NCBI GenBank assembly: GCA_023429275.1
Contig: JAEYWB010000810.1
Span: forward strand, 1-6,187
DNA length: 6,187 nt
Reading direction: 5' to 3'
Source: Planctomycetota bacterium
GTDB lineage: Bacteria; Planctomycetota; Planctomycetia; Planctomycetales; Planctomycetaceae
A program made the position numbers and the translations under genes. The notes beneath the pieces are model-generated. The model saw nothing but the letters and a program-made list of their open reading frames with translations, did no database searches and was not told where the DNA came from. Positions 5,931 through 6,187 of this stretch are shown piece by piece. Within the stretch, counting starts at the first letter, position 1, and each line of letters starts with the position of its first letter.

Positions 5931-6187
5931 TGGTTTTCTCCTTCCTGCTCCGGCGAGTCGTCCGCATCCTGCAGCTCGGCGGCGTCCCCCGGTTCGGCCC
6001 TCGTCAGCCGTTTGACGAGGATCGTGGCGTACGATCCGCGCGGCAATCCGAACGTCAGCGAGAGCTTCCGGCGACCGCCGTAGAGTTCATCGGTTCCGGC
6101 CCCCCAGGTCGTCTCCCCGGGCACGATGATATCGGAGAATCGCATCCGAAGCTCCGATGCGCGCAGGCGCACGGGCGCGCGGAAGGC
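5927..6187 (-). CDS. truD: TruD-like tRNA pseudouridine synthase, C-terminal end only
   Basis: This frame is open through the right window edge (it reads AFRAPVRLRASELRM at its start), so only about 86 C-terminal residues are seen. The stretch KLSLTFGLPRGSYATILVKRL matches the characteristic end of TruD/Pus7 proteins, in which a beta strand leads to 'LP-x-G-(S/A)-(Y/F)-A-T' and a final helix. RAPVR ahead of it also fits TruD C-termini. TruD makes pseudouridine at position 13 of tRNA-Glu in E. coli. The catalytic Asp lies in the missing upstream part. After the family end there is a tail of about 22 residues very rich in Asp/Glu (DAAELQDADDSPEQEGE). The TGA stop overlaps the GNAT start (GTGA). 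The GTG at 6172 could be read as a start but is probably internal. The family call rests on a short region. Confidence 0.7.
   Translation of the reverse strand, partial: AFRAPVRLRASELRMRFSDIIVPGETTWGAGTDELYGGRRKLSLTFGLPRGSYATILVKRLTRAEPGDAAELQDADDSPEQEGENQ
5938..5943 (-). promoter_or_regulatory. Ribosome binding site of the GNAT gene inside the end of truD
   Basis: AAGGAG on the minus strand lies 7 nt before the GTG at 5930, within the last codons of the TruD-like gene. It decides the GTG start and indicates direct initiation in addition to coupling. Confidence 0.75.

Noticed and set aside
5148..6083. Plus-strand open frame of 311 codons
   Set aside because: It is antisense to the GNAT and TruD genes, which have clear family motifs. 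No domain is seen in this frame.

Overview
The window is gene-dense, GC-rich bacterial chromosomal DNA with seven supportable genes. The organism is probably a planctomycete. This is an inference from one strong pointer, a Tat-exported DUF1080 (3-keto-disaccharide hydrolase) protein of the type found in many copies in Planctomycetes, together with high G+C, frequent GTG starts and lineage-type uncharacterised membrane proteins. I see no insertion sequence, phage gene, CRISPR array, tRNA or rRNA.

Left block (1-2292, minus strand, reading leftward). A small Pro/Ala-rich membrane protein comes first. Its stop codon shares one base with the GTG start of a FabF-like beta-ketoacyl synthase (TAGTG overlap), so the pair is probably co-translated. 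About 100 bp further on is an exported alpha/beta-hydrolase (esterase or peptidase type) whose C-terminal part runs off the window.

Centre (2374-3900, plus strand). Divergent from the left block are a Tat-exported DUF1080 protein and then a HAD phosphatase of the beta-phosphoglucomutase-like type. Both have good Shine-Dalgarno sites. The pair may form a small carbohydrate-related operon, but only proximity suggests this.

Right block (4098-6187, minus strand). The C-terminal end of a TruD-like tRNA pseudouridine synthase enters from the right edge. It overlaps a RimJ/RimL-type GNAT acetyltransferase by 4 nt (GTGA). A hairpin sits just after the GNAT stop. Next comes an uncharacterised inner-membrane coiled-coil protein with its own likely upstream region. 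It converges on the HAD gene, and the gap between them holds a 16-bp perfect palindrome and a triple heptamer repeat.

Overall these are mostly ordinary housekeeping or lineage-specific genes. The points most worth a second look are the divergent ketosynthase coupled to an unknown membrane protein, the uncharacterised membrane coiled-coil protein, and the convergent intergenic structure. I found no convincing evidence for a new multi-gene system.
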